64,000 bases of DNA from Candidatus Nitrosopumilus limneticus. Lineage in GTDB: Archaea; Thermoproteota; Nitrososphaeria; Nitrososphaerales; Nitrosopumilaceae. The translations under genes were made by a program, and so were the position numbers. The DNA lies in NCBI GenBank assembly GCA_022117465.1, contig JAHCGZ010000003.1, positions 1 through 64,000 of the forward strand, in the 5' to 3' direction. A model generated the notes under the pieces. It saw nothing but the letters and a program-made list of their open reading frames with translations. It was not told the DNA's origin and did no database searches. Shown piece by piece: positions 46,540 to 54,766 of the stretch (its first letter is position 1; each line of letters begins with the position of its first letter).

Positions 46540-47697
46540 TCAAGAAGGATTTGGAAGAGCCTTTAGTTTATCTTCTGCTATCCTTAAACCTAGTTGGGAA
46601 TCAGTATCATAACCCATCATGGATAAAGTTGATGCAATTCCAGAAATACATCTTATTACATGAGATGCATTAACCTCACCCATACATCCAACTCTGAAAA
46701 CTTTACCTTTAAGATTTCCAAATCCACCTGCAACTAAAATTCTGAATTTTTTAGCTAGAGTATCACGAAATATTTTGTCATCTAAGCCATCCAAATAATT
46801 TAATGCAATAACTACAGTTGAACGTGAATCTTCTTTTGCAAATGGTGTTAAACCAATTGCACTTAAGCCTGAATATAGTGCATCAGAACAAATTCTATGA
46901 CGTTGAATTCGTTGTTCAATTCCTTCTTCAAACATAATTCTCATTGCTTCTCTGTATGCATAAAGAATAGGTAATGCAGGAGTAAATGGAGTGTGTTTTG
47001 CTTCATCATAATAATGGAAATATCTTGGTAAATTGAAATATGTAGTATTTGGAGGATTTGCCTCCATGTATTTTCTAGTTCTTGGATTAACACAAATTGG
47101 TGAAATTCCTGGTGGACATGCAAATGTTTTTTGTGCACCAGTCATTGCAACATCAATTCCCCATTTGTCCATGTGAAGTTCTTCACCACCGACAATGGAA
47201 ACTCCGTCTAAGACATAGTAAGAATCATTTCTTGAAGTTAGATTTTTAATTCTATCAAGATAGTTAATCATGGTTCCAGTAGAAGTTTCATTCCAAACAC
47301 AATAGAATGCTTTTACATCTTTGTTATTGTCAAATGCCTCTGTAAGTTGATCATATGTAGGATTAACACCTGGTTCAGTTTCTACTCTAATTGTTATTCC
47401 TCCAGCATATTCAATTGATTGAGCTAAACGACCACTAAATTCACCATTGACAGGAACTATTACCTTATCACCTTTTTTAATTAAATTTACAACAGAACAT
47501 TCAACAGCACCAGTGCCTGATGATGATAAACATACAGCATCTCCTTGAGTATCAAAAACTTTTTTTGTGTTATTTACACATTCTTCATAAAGTTTTACAA
47601 AATCATCACTTCTATGATTAATAGATGGTTCAATCATTGCTCGAGTAACACGTTCAGGTACATTTGTAGGACCAGGTAACATTACTAAATATTCCAA
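46540..47697 (-). CDS. Class V aminotransferase (serine/alanine--glyoxylate type)
   Basis: The 385-aa PLP enzyme opens with MLPGPTNVPERV and has SSSGTGAVE for PLP phosphate binding, VLDGVSIVGGEEL, and the Schiff-base lysine in TGAQKTFACPPG. It matches serine--pyruvate/alanine--glyoxylate aminotransferases. In ammonia-oxidising archaea such enzymes may help glyoxylate/glycine/serine interconversion; the exact substrates are not fixed by sequence. It is in its own transcription unit between FKBP and NMN adenylyltransferase. Confidence 0.9.
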   Translation of the reverse strand: MEYLVMLPGPTNVPERVTRAMIEPSINHRSDDFVKLYEECVNNTKKVFDTQGDAVCLSSSGTGAVECSVVNLIKKGDKVIVPVNGEFSGRLAQSIEYAGGITIRVETEPGVNPTYDQLTEAFDNNKDVKAFYCVWNETSTGTMINYLDRIKNLTSRNDSYYVLDGVSIVGGEELHMDKWGIDVAMTGAQKTFACPPGISPICVNPRTRKYMEANPPNTTYFNLPRYFHYYDEAKHTPFTPALPILYAYREAMRIMFEEGIEQRIQRHRICSDALYSGLSAIGLTPFAKEDSRSTVVIALNYLDGLDDKIFRDTLAKKFRILVAGGFGNLKGKVFRVGCMGEVNASHVIRCISGIASTLSMMGYDTDSQLGLRIAEDKLKALPNPS

Positions 47698-47736
47698 AAT
47701 ATCTTCAAAATTATTACTGCTCAGGCTTATTTATAA

Positions 47737-48231
47737 TTAAAGAATTTTTAATCTATTTTTTGCATCTAACATTTCTAAAACAAGTTTAGATCCAAATGGG
47801 ACTAGATCATCCCATTTTTGATCGGTTTTAATTAAATCCCTAATTCTAGTGCCAGATAATTGATCTCTTTTTAAAAATGGAATTGGAATTACTTTAACTG
47901 CTTTTTTTAAATATAAACTGCCAATTAATGAATCGTTAGAAAAAACAATTTCATATTTTGGAACAATAGTATCAATTTTTTCAATCCATTTTACATGGTT
48001 ATCTAAATCAGGAATAAAATAGATTGTAATTTTATTTTTCATTGAATCATCAATTGAAGATAAAATCATTTTTTTTCTTTCTTCGGCAGAAAACGGATTA
48101 GTATTTTCAATAGGTTTGTTTGAGCTTCCTAAACCTAACCATAATTTATCAACTTTAGATAATGCAAATTGTAATGCTTCAAGATGACCTAAGTGAAATG
48201 GTTGAAATCGCCCAATTAACAAACCATTCAT
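47737..48231 (-). CDS. Nicotinamide-nucleotide adenylyltransferase (archaeal NadM type)
   Basis: The 164-aa protein has GRFQPFHLGH at 7-16, the HxGH nucleotidyltransferase motif, and LSGTRIRDLI near the C-terminus, the ISSTxxR-type motif. The size matches archaeal NadM (about 165-180 aa). It makes NAD from NMN and ATP. It is divergent from rtcA with 61 bp between starts. Confidence 0.93.
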   Translation of the reverse strand: MNGLLIGRFQPFHLGHLEALQFALSKVDKLWLGLGSSNKPIENTNPFSAEERKKMILSSIDDSMKNKITIYFIPDLDNHVKWIEKIDTIVPKYEIVFSNDSLIGSLYLKKAVKVIPIPFLKRDQLSGTRIRDLIKTDQKWDDLVPFGSKLVLEMLDAKNRLKIL

Positions 48232-48292
48232 ACAAAATATAGGAAATTTCTTTTTAAAAAACTATCATAAAGAGTCTAAATTACTAAAAAAT

Positions 48293-49318
48293 ATGGATTT
48301 CCTAAAAATTAATGGAGGACATGGGGAAGGCGGTGGACAAATAGTACGCTCAGCAATTACATTATCATGTATTACAAATCAACCAATTCATTTAGAAAAT
48401 ATTAGAAATAACAGGAAGGATAAAGGATTAAAACCACAACATCTTACCGCAATTAAAATTTTACAAAAAATTACAAGTGCAGTTGTAATTGGAGCTGAAA
48501 TAGGTTCTACAGAACTAAAATTTATTCCAGGTGAAGTAGAAAGTTTAGAGTTAATTGAAGATATCAAAACAGCAGGAAGTATTTCATTAATTCTTCAAGT
48601 TTTAATTCCTGCTGTATCAATTTCACAAAAAAAACTATCTTTAATAATTAAAGGAGGTACAGATGTTCTTTGGAGTCCATCAATGGATTATACTAGATAT
48701 GTATTGAAAGAAGCATATTCTAGAATGGGAATAGAATTTTCAATTGAAATAATTAAAAGAGGATATTATCCTAAAGGTGGTGGAGAAATAAAATTACAAG
48801 TATATCCATCAAAAATAAAATCAATAAATATTTCTAAAAGACAGACAGACAATTTAAAATTAATTTGTACATTTTCAAAAATTTCACTAAAAACAATAAA
48901 AGAAAAAGTAAATGAAATTAAAGAAAAAATATGTAAAGAAAAAATTAATCTAGAAATTGAAATCAAAGAAGAGGAAGCAATAGATTCTGGAGCTTCTTTG
49001 TTAATCTATGGTATTGATAATAATTCAATTATTGGAGTTGATTCCTTGTTTAACAAAAAAACACAAAATTTTGATTTAGATTTTAATAAAATTATTAATA
49101 ATTTAGTTGGATTAGATGAAAAATTAGCTGATATGATTATTGTACCAGCAAGTTTAGCTCAAGGTAAAACAATATTTCGAGTCAAAGAAATTACAAAGCA
49201 TTTAGAAACAAATTTGTTTGTAACATCAAAAATTACAGGCTGTAAATACGGGATTGGAAAGATTTCAGAAGGATTTGAGGTGATTATTGAAGGAAAATCA
49301 AACTCGAGCATCAAGTAA
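48293..49318 (+). CDS. rtcA: RNA 3'-terminal phosphate cyclase
   Basis: The 341-aa protein has HGEGGGQIVRSAITLS at the N-terminus and KDKGLKPQHLTAIKIL, characteristic of RtcA/Rcl1. The nucleotidyl-accepting His is likely His303 in TKHLETNL, so the catalytic form rather than Rcl1 is expected. It forms 2',3'-cyclic phosphate ends on RNA. Its 3' end overlaps the convergent CopD-like gene by 21 bp. Confidence 0.93.
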   Translation: MDFLKINGGHGEGGGQIVRSAITLSCITNQPIHLENIRNNRKDKGLKPQHLTAIKILQKITSAVVIGAEIGSTELKFIPGEVESLELIEDIKTAGSISLILQVLIPAVSISQKKLSLIIKGGTDVLWSPSMDYTRYVLKEAYSRMGIEFSIEIIKRGYYPKGGGEIKLQVYPSKIKSINISKRQTDNLKLICTFSKISLKTIKEKVNEIKEKICKEKINLEIEIKEEEAIDSGASLLIYGIDNNSIIGVDSLFNKKTQNFDLDFNKIINNLVGLDEKLADMIIVPASLAQGKTIFRVKEITKHLETNLFVTSKITGCKYGIGKISEGFEVIIEGKSNSSIK

Positions 49319-49795
49319 TGATGCGAAAAATAGAATTACCAAAGAAAGCACTACTGTTATTTCACCAAGAATGATAATTTTTTTTCTTAATTGTTTTATT
49401 TCTAGTTCAGACATCTGATTTGACATAATTTTTTCTTCAACATCCTTACGAATTACTCTAACATGTATTGCATATGTAATAATTAATGCAATAACAAGTA
49501 TAATTTTAATAATTAAAAATTGGCCATAACTTGTTTCAAAAAGTATACTTGATTTACCTAATATCAAATGTGATTGATACAAGCCTGTTGCCATCAAAAT
49601 AATTAATGCAGGTAAAGCAATTTTGTTAAATCGTTTTCCAACTCTAATCATAATTTGCATTCTTTCTTGAATAGAATTAGTCATAGTTTTTAGAAGTGGA
49701 GAAAATACAATTCCAATAAAAAGTGAACCACCCACCCATATTGAAGCTGAAATAAGATGTATCCAAGTAAGAATTGCTTGTTCTATTGCAGTCAT
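49298..49795 (-). CDS. CopD-like membrane protein
   Basis: The 165-aa protein has four membrane helices (about 8-30, 52-72, 86-108, 140-160). WIHLISASIWVGGSLF with an internal His is the CopD domain opening, as in residues of the large CopCD protein at 779-3562. Stand-alone CopD-like proteins are linked to copper or haem redox membranes, and the function here is inferred. It overlaps rtcA by 21 bp at the 3' end. Confidence 0.8.
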   Translation of the reverse strand: MTAIEQAILTWIHLISASIWVGGSLFIGIVFSPLLKTMTNSIQERMQIMIRVGKRFNKIALPALIILMATGLYQSHLILGKSSILFETSYGQFLIIKIILVIALIITYAIHVRVIRKDVEEKIMSNQMSELEIKQLRKKIIILGEITVVLSLVILFFASLLDARV

Positions 49796-49876
49796 ATTTT
49801 ACCAAATATGATATCAAATATTATGTATTTGGATCTTGACAACATTTTTTACTTGTAGATTAAGTATCAAATTATT

Positions 49877-50365
49877 ATGGGACTTCAAAGTAGACTTACT
49901 GTTTATGCAGCAATAGGTGGAGTTTTAGCTTTAATGGGAGGTATTGTTTACTATGCTAGCTTAGATAATGCATCACTTGAACAAGTTGAAGTTCAATTAG
50001 CAGACATTACATTAAGGGAAGCTGGAGAAAATGAAGCAAAATTTGTTGTTACATTTCTTGTAAAAAATAATAGTGAAAAAATATACGTAGTTCCAGTAAT
50101 TGAATATCAACTTTTTAGTGATGAAGTGCTATTAGGTTCTGGAAAATATTCTACAGAAGATGTTGCACTACCTGGACGAGCACAAATTTTTGCAGGTGGT
50201 GAAGTTCCTTTAAAAAATACATTTGTTTTAAATAAATCTGAAGTGGGATCAGAAATTTATCAATCAATGATAAATAATGAAATAGCCAAGTTTACTGCTG
50301 AGGGTATGATTGTCACTCAAAGTACATGGAGTGTGGCTGAAAATCAATTCAGAACTGAAAAATAA
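49877..50365 (+). CDS. Membrane-anchored extracytoplasmic beta-domain protein (LEA-2-like)
   Basis: The 162-aa protein has an N-terminal anchor (about 8-27) and one beta-sandwich domain with VQLADITLREAGENEAKFVV and FLVKNNSEKIYVVPVIEYQLF, the same rhythm as the LEA-2-like protein at 21842-22417. No catalytic residues are seen. It ends 7 bp before the tRNA-Val gene on the opposite strand. Confidence 0.6.
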   Translation: MGLQSRLTVYAAIGGVLALMGGIVYYASLDNASLEQVEVQLADITLREAGENEAKFVVTFLVKNNSEKIYVVPVIEYQLFSDEVLLGSGKYSTEDVALPGRAQIFAGGEVPLKNTFVLNKSEVGSEIYQSMINNEIAKFTAEGMIVTQSTWSVAENQFRTEK

Positions 50366-50372
50366 TAAAAAG

Positions 50373-50446
50373 TGGGTCTAATGAGATTCGAACTCATGAT
50401 CACCGCGATGTCGACGCGGTATCCTAACCAGCTAGACTACAGACCC
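50373..50446 (-). tRNA. tRNA-Val (anticodon GAC), unusual C33
   Basis: A full cloverleaf can be drawn on the minus strand. The acceptor is GGGTCTG/TAGACCC, the D arm GTCT-AGCTGGTTA-GGAT, the anticodon stem CCGCG/CGCGG with loop TCGACAT, the T arm ATGAG-TTCGAAT-CTCAT and the discriminator A. No CCA is encoded. The loop puts GAC at 34-36, hence valine, and the D arm matches archaeal tRNA-Val. Position 33 is C, not the near-universal U. Read on the plus strand the loop would look like GTC (Asp), but the D and T arms exclude that strand. Confidence 0.85.
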
Positions 50447-50528
50447 ATTGAAGTTAAAAGCAATGTTCAGACATTATTAACGTTTAAGAAAAGAAAGGAT
50501 GAATAAAAACAGAAAATGAGTGTAAATA

Positions 50529-51233
50529 TTGGAGAATAACTTTACTGAAGAGGAAAAAAGAGGTTTCTATAAGGCAATATATTCACGAAGGGATGTTAGA
50601 TCACATTTTATATCAAAACCAATTGAAGAAGAGAAATTATTCAAAATTCTTCATGCAGCTCATCATGCACCATCAGTGGGTTTTTCTCAACCATGGAATT
50701 TTATTTTAATTAAAGATCAAGCAACGAAAAAGAAAATTAAAGAATCATTTGATGAAGAAAAAAAACGTTCCTCACAAATTATAGAGGAACCAAAAAAATC
50801 AAAATATTTATCATTTAAGCTAGAAGGAATTCTAGAATCTCCAGTTAATCTTTGTGTAACATATGATCCAACAAAATTTGGTCCATTTGTTATAGGTAGA
50901 TCAAGTATTCCAGAAGCTGGATTATACAGTGTGTGCTGTGCAATTCAAAATTTGTGGTTATCATCAAGAACAGAAGGAGTAGGATTAGGTTGGGTCAGTA
51001 TTCTTTCAAATGATGTTCTAAAGGAAATTTTAGGATTACCAGAGCATGTAGTTCCTGTTGCATACTTGTGTCTTGGTTATGTTAATGAATTTGCCGATAA
51101 GCCGGATCTTGAAACTGCACGTTGGTTACCAAGATTAGATCTAAAAGATGTTGTATTCTATGAAAAATGGGAAGATAAAAACAATTTAGATTGGAAAGAA
51201 ATTCAGGATTTAATTCAAACGAATTTCGCTTAG
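50529..51233 (+). CDS. bluB: 5,6-dimethylbenzimidazole synthase BluB-like nitroreductase
   Basis: The 234-aa flavin enzyme has YSRRDVRSHFISKPI at the N-terminus, HHAPSVGFSQPWNFILI and EGVGLGWVSIL, the BluB subgroup of nitroreductases. It cuts FMN to DMB, the lower cobalamin ligand, fitting the cobalamin output of thaumarchaea. The TTG at 50529 is the only standard start in this frame. An ATG at 50516 in another frame gives MSVNIGE and then a stop, so a one-base error at the N-terminus is possible. Confidence 0.9.
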   Translation: MENNFTEEEKRGFYKAIYSRRDVRSHFISKPIEEEKLFKILHAAHHAPSVGFSQPWNFILIKDQATKKKIKESFDEEKKRSSQIIEEPKKSKYLSFKLEGILESPVNLCVTYDPTKFGPFVIGRSSIPEAGLYSVCCAIQNLWLSSRTEGVGLGWVSILSNDVLKEILGLPEHVVPVAYLCLGYVNEFADKPDLETARWLPRLDLKDVVFYEKWEDKNNLDWKEIQDLIQTNFA

Positions 51234-51263
51234 GCTTAAATAATTTAGAATATTTTTTCTGCT

Positions 51264-51356
51264 GGGCTTGTGGCGTAGAGTCAATTTGACACGCAATATG
51301 GATAGCGCAGTAGCCTCCTAAGTTACAGGTCGAGGGATCGAAGCCCTCCAAGCCCG
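51264..51356 (+). tRNA. tRNA-Arg (anticodon CCT) with an 18-nt insertion in the D arm
   Basis: The acceptor is GGGCTTG/CAAGCCC, the anticodon arm GTAGC-CTCCTAA-GTTAC (CCT) and the T arm GAGGG-ATCGAAG-CCCTC, with discriminator G and no CCA. As it stands the D region is too long. Removing 18 nt (51276-51293, with up to two bases of ambiguity to the left) leaves a perfect D arm GCGC-AATATGGATA-GCGC and a 75-nt tRNA. The insertion is therefore a probable non-canonical archaeal intron within the D stem. A strict bulge-helix-bulge was not found by eye. Confidence 0.85.
51276..51293 (+). other. Putative 18-nt non-canonical tRNA intron
   Basis: The insertion contains GTCA-ATT-TGAC, a small hairpin, and its removal restores all D-stem pairs. 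Boundaries are ambiguous by up to two bases because the flanking CG repeats. Confidence 0.6.
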
Positions 51357-51407
51357 TTTAATTTTAAAAATTGCAGGAATTAAATACAAAGAATAGTAGC
51401 AAAAATT

Positions 51408-51936
51408 ATGAAAATTGTAGTTATTTCAGCTAGTCCAAGAAAAAACTGCAAACACACAGATAGTTATGAAATTTGTTAATGAATATACAAAATCAAAAAA
51501 TTCAGAAACAAAATTCATCAATCTTTCAGATGGCGAAATTGAATGTTACAGAGGATTTGATGTAACGTATAATGAAGCAACTAAAAATGCTGCAAAAGAC
51601 ATTATGGAAGCAGATGTGTGGATAATTGGATCACCAATTTATAATTCATTTTTTAGTTCTGCATTAAAAAATTTATTTGAATATATTGATTATAAAAAAA
51701 CTGAAGGTAAAGTTGCAGGTATGATAATTTTAGCTGCTGGAAATATTGGTTTTGTTGATGTTCAAACAATGATCACACAGTTGTTATCATATTTTAGAGT
51801 AATTACAAATCCTAAAGCAGTGTACTTGACTACAGAAATATTTACAAATAATGAAATTTCAGATGAAGGTGCAAAAAATAGATTAAAAGAAATGGTTAAT
51901 GAAACTCTGCAAATTGCATCCAAATTACATAAATAG
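51408..51936 (+). CDS. NADPH-dependent FMN reductase/flavodoxin-fold protein, one frameshift
   Basis: ATG 51408 gives MKIVVISASPRK, the phosphate-binding loop start of this family, but then meets a stop at 51477-51479. Dropping one A from the A6 run at 51439-51444 restores SPRKTANTQIVMKFVNEY and joins the frame that runs to 51936 with DVWIIGSPIYNSFFSSALKNLFEY. The whole would be about 175 aa. Only the tail has a standard start (ATG 51466), lacking the FMN loop. A homopolymer sequencing error is the simplest explanation. Confidence 0.75.
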
Positions 51937-51994
51937 AAATCATTTATAGATAATTATGTAAAAGTAAAATAGTATTATTTTTAATATAACAATA

Positions 51995-52114
51995 TTGAGT
52001 TTAAAAAAAGATCCAACTGAATTATGTTCATGTAAATGTCATTATGGTGGTGCAGAAAGTTGCCCTGGTTGTAAAAAAAATCATGGTATAGTTACCTGTC
52101 ACTGTAAAGACTAG
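51995..52114 (+). CDS. 39-aa Cys/His-rich putative zinc micro-protein
   Basis: The frame runs from TTG at 51995 to TAG at 52114. Within 39 residues there are seven Cys and three His: CSCKCH, CPGC and CHC. That could bind one or two zinc ions or an iron-sulfur cluster. No neighbours suggest a role. The start codon is uncertain, but the regular metal-ligand pattern argues for a real gene. Confidence 0.5.
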   Translation: MSLKKDPTELCSCKCHYGGAESCPGCKKNHGIVTCHCKD

Positions 52115-52116
52115 AA

Positions 52117-52329
52117 TTATTTTCTTTTTAAATATAATATTTTCAAATCAGCTAATTCGACTTTTAATGATTCAATTTGTACTTTAGTCTTTAGATTTGA
52201 GATTTCTTGATTTAATTTATCAATTTCATTATTTTTTAGTTCAACGGATGATTTTAAGTCATTTAATTCTGAAGGTAATTGTTCTTGAATTTATTTTAAT
52301 TTTAAAATCTATTTGTTTTGGAATTTCAA
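52117..52329 (-). pseudogene. Coiled-coil ORF with two nonsense codons
   Basis: From a TTG at 52329 the minus strand reads a Lys/Gln-rich heptad-like coil to TAA at 52117 but is broken by TAG and TAA in the first fifteen codons, each one change from Gln or Glu. After the second stop the 57-residue remainder (PSELNDLKSSVELKNNEIDK and on) has a clean coiled-coil pattern and no start codon. It looks like a recently disabled small gene. It could also be a short protein with an unrecognised start. Confidence 0.4.
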
Positions 52330-52346
52330 CTTAAAGTGTTAGAATA

Positions 52347-52583
52347 TCATTCAATCTTTTTTTTTTGATGAACGTCATGTGCATGAGAATACTTACTTGT
52401 ATAATCTACACTTTTTTGAGATAACCAACAAGTAAGAACCATAAACCATGTGATTGGTACAGCCATGATAAAGATGAAATTTGTTAGCGGGGCAAAATTG
52501 TAGAATGCTGGCCACATTGCAGTTAGAACTGTTGCAAATGCGGCTGTAATGATGGTTGCCATATGATTACGCCAATATCCCAT
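52347..52583 (-). CDS. 78-aa two-helix membrane protein
   Basis: The product starts MGYWRNHMATIITAAFATVL, has two membrane helices (about 7-27 and 32-54) and a His-rich tail (SHAHDVHQKKK) that may bind metal. The frame is open to 52631, but a TATTATAAAG box at 52605-52614 is centred 26 nt before the ATG at 52583, so this start is preferred. High GC and conserved-looking Trp/Pro positions hint at a strongly expressed complex subunit. The family is unknown. Confidence 0.6.
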   Translation of the reverse strand: MGYWRNHMATIITAAFATVLTAMWPAFYNFAPLTNFIFIMAVPITWFMVLTCWLSQKSVDYTSKYSHAHDVHQKKKIE

Positions 52584-52604
52584 GATTAATTTGAAAAATT
52601 CATT

Positions 52605-52614
52605 CTTTATAATA
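52605..52614 (-). promoter_or_regulatory. TATA box deciding the start at 52583
   Basis: Minus-strand TATTATAAAG is centred 26 nt before ATG 52583, typical for a leaderless archaeal message, and lies inside the longer open frame. Confidence 0.5.
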
Positions 52615-52666
52615 GTAATGATGATACTCACAAAATAAAGAAATTAAAAAGAAAATGGAGCTTAAT

Positions 52667-52897
52667 TTATTCGTCTTCTTCAGAAGTTGTGTTAACTTTA
52701 GGCATATCTGACTGTAAGATTTGGATCTTTTGTAATAATTCGGTTCTTAGATCTCTTGCAACCCTTCTTACTGTAGGTCTTGGAACACCTAGCTGGTCAA
52801 CTACTTTTGTATAGATGTCTTGTTTGTCAGTTACTCCTTTATCTAAATAGGAATTAATTGCTTCTTTAATTATCGTGCTTTGGTTTGTACGATTCAA
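52667..52897 (-). CDS. Small HTH DNA-binding protein
   Basis: The 76-aa protein has a helix-turn-helix: IIKEAINSYLDKGVTDKQDIY, then KVVDQLGVPRPTVRRVARDLR as the recognition part, and an acidic tail ending in SEEDE. The layout is that of a minimal archaeal wHTH/HTH regulator. GC is higher than in the surroundings, which suggests strong expression. A 224-bp AT-rich region separates it from the divergent cyclophilin gene. Target genes are unknown. Confidence 0.7.
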   Translation of the reverse strand: MNRTNQSTIIKEAINSYLDKGVTDKQDIYTKVVDQLGVPRPTVRRVARDLRTELLQKIQILQSDMPKVNTTSEEDE

Positions 52898-53090
52898 TAT
52901 ATGTGAATTCTAATCGATCTATATAACACTATTACTTTGAAAATTGAAAATAATAATTTTAATACTATAATTTTTAATACTTACATTTAAAAAATCAAGT
53001 ATTTAATTAAATAATAAAAAGGGTAGACTTGTAATAATTTTATATAAATTTAACAAAGTATAAAAAAAATTCATATGATTTCATAAAAAG

Positions 53091-53100
53091 ACTTTTATGA
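53091..53100 (+). promoter_or_regulatory. TATA-like box of the cyclophilin gene
   Basis: ACTTTTATGA is centred 26 nt before the ATG at 53122, the leaderless spacing. The rest of the 52898-53121 gap is plain AT-rich sequence. Confidence 0.45.
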
Positions 53101-53121
53101 TAATTTGATATCGTCAATTTT

Positions 53122-53598
53122 ATGACTACAGTAAATATTGAAACTAATCATGGAAAAATTTCTTTTGGGCTATTACGAGAATTAGCCCCTGAAACTGTTA
53201 GAAATTTTGAAAAATTAACCAAAGATGGATTTTATGATGGGACATTATTTCATAGAATAATTCCTGGATTTATGATTCAAGGCGGAGATCCTAATACAAA
53301 AACAAATAACAAAGGTTCTTGGGGAATGGGAGGACCAGGATATAATATTAAAGCAGAATTTAGTTCCAGATCCCATTTACGAGGTATTGTTTCAATGGCC
53401 AGATCTTCAGATCCTAATAGTGCAGGCTCACAATTCTTTATAGTAACATCAGATAGTGCATTTTTAGATAGAGAATACACTGTATTTGGTCAAGTAACAG
53501 AAGGTATGGATATTGCAGATAAAATTGTCAAGGTACAAAGAGATAGAAACGATTGTCCATTAGAAAAAGTAGAAATGATAAGAGTGACTTTAGAGTAA
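53122..53598 (+). CDS. Cyclophilin-type peptidyl-prolyl isomerase
   Basis: The 158-aa protein has FEKLTKDGFYDGTLFHRIIPGFMIQGGDP, seen as TLFHRIIPGFMIQGG, with the catalytic Arg, and later SQFFIV and TVFGQVTEGMDIADKI. It is a cytoplasmic single-domain cyclophilin, without a signal peptide. Its stop codon is immediately followed by the ATG of the next gene. Confidence 0.95.
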   Translation: MTTVNIETNHGKISFGLLRELAPETVRNFEKLTKDGFYDGTLFHRIIPGFMIQGGDPNTKTNNKGSWGMGGPGYNIKAEFSSRSHLRGIVSMARSSDPNSAGSQFFIVTSDSAFLDREYTVFGQVTEGMDIADKIVKVQRDRNDCPLEKVEMIRVTLE

Positions 53599-54561
53599 AT
53601 GAATAAAAATATATTTTTAATTTTAGGATTATTTACGATAATATCAATAATTCCTGTAGCTAATGCTCAGTTTTCACTTGGAGAACCAGCATATCAAAAA
53701 TCAATTAGATTGACAATAGATCAATCTAGCAATGTGCAAGTAACGCATGAAATTGGTTCTTCAGATAATCCAATTAGTGTGGAATTATTTGAAGGTGCAA
53801 TAATAGAAAGTATTACAGTAACAAATGAGGAAGGGGAGAAAAAGGAATTTGGGATAAGTAATTTAAGTGATTATGGTGAAGTAACAATTTTTTCACCTAC
53901 TCAAGATCTGATTATTAAATATAATTTAGAAAATGTACTTAGTTTTTCTGATAATATATTCACATTAGACATTGGATATCCTAAAACTTTTGGTATTGCA
54001 TTCTTAGAAAAAGTAGAATTAATTTTTCTTAATAATAATATAATTATGTTAGGAGATCAAAAAGGTATTTCAATAAATGGTGGTGGATATGTAATTGTTC
54101 AATATTATTCTGAAATTCCAAAAACGATACAAGAAGTTATTTGGGAAGAAAATAAATTTAATGTAGAAATTATATCAGATTCTGAAATTGATAAATTTAA
54201 TTTTGATCAATCATCAAAAAGTATTAGTTTTCAAGTAAATGAAATAAATAAATTTGTAACAATATCTATCCCAGAAAAATTGTTAGGAGATGCGTATTCC
54301 ATACTATTAGATAATGAACAAATTCCTTATACTAAATACAATAATGATGGATATGTATCACTTAGCATAAAACCTCAATCAATAGGAGAAATTACAATTA
54401 CTGGAACTGAATCTTCTAATTCAGTTGATAGTGATTTCTTACCTCCTGGTGAAAAATTGGAGACATCCTCTAATGATTATTTAATTTGGATAATTGTAGT
54501 GGCAATTGTAATTATTATTGCTGTATTTGGTATAATGAAAATTCTAAAAAAAAAGAATTAA
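53599..54561 (+). CDS. Secreted, C-terminally anchored protein next to cyclophilin
   Basis: The 320-aa protein has a signal peptide (1-23, ending VANAQ), a beta-rich extracytoplasmic part (25-280) and a C-terminal membrane helix (about 293-313) followed by KILKKKN. The ATG abuts the cyclophilin TAA, so the two are one transcript. It resembles other thaumarchaeal surface proteins in composition only. No catalytic motif is seen. Confidence 0.7.
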   Translation: MNKNIFLILGLFTIISIIPVANAQFSLGEPAYQKSIRLTIDQSSNVQVTHEIGSSDNPISVELFEGAIIESITVTNEEGEKKEFGISNLSDYGEVTIFSPTQDLIIKYNLENVLSFSDNIFTLDIGYPKTFGIAFLEKVELIFLNNNIIMLGDQKGISINGGGYVIVQYYSEIPKTIQEVIWEENKFNVEIISDSEIDKFNFDQSSKSISFQVNEINKFVTISIPEKLLGDAYSILLDNEQIPYTKYNNDGYVSLSIKPQSIGEITITGTESSNSVDSDFLPPGEKLETSSNDYLIWIIVVAIVIIIAVFGIMKILKKKN

Positions 54562-54562
54562 T

Positions 54563-54718
54563 TTAATTTCCACCTGCACCACATGAACAAAAACCATACT
54601 CGTCTATTCTAACATCACATAAAGGACATTTTTCACCATATTCCACTTCCCATGGTTCTTTTCCGAAAAGTTTGAAGTGATCATCAATTTCAATTGGTAC
54701 ATCACGTTTTTTATCCAA
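54563..54718 (-). CDS. 51-aa zinc-ribbon micro-protein
   Basis: The frame runs from TTG at 54718 to TAA at 54563. The C-terminal half holds CPLC and CSCG spaced by about fifteen residues, a clear zinc ribbon, preceded by the acidic HFKLFGKEPWEVEYGEK. It converges on the 320-aa gene with 1 bp between stops, and its 5' end lies 48 bp from the next tiny zinc-ribbon gene (divergent). Function is unknown. Confidence 0.55.
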   Translation of the reverse strand: MDKKRDVPIEIDDHFKLFGKEPWEVEYGEKCPLCDVRIDEYGFCSCGAGGN

Positions 54719-54766
54719 TGATTTGTATAGATATAGAAACTATACATACATTATCTGAGAAAAATT

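Noticed and set aside
50373-50446. tRNA-Asp (GTC) on the plus strand
   Set aside because: The loop reads GTC on the plus strand, but the D and T arms and the acceptor order only fit the minus strand, where the anticodon is GAC (Val).
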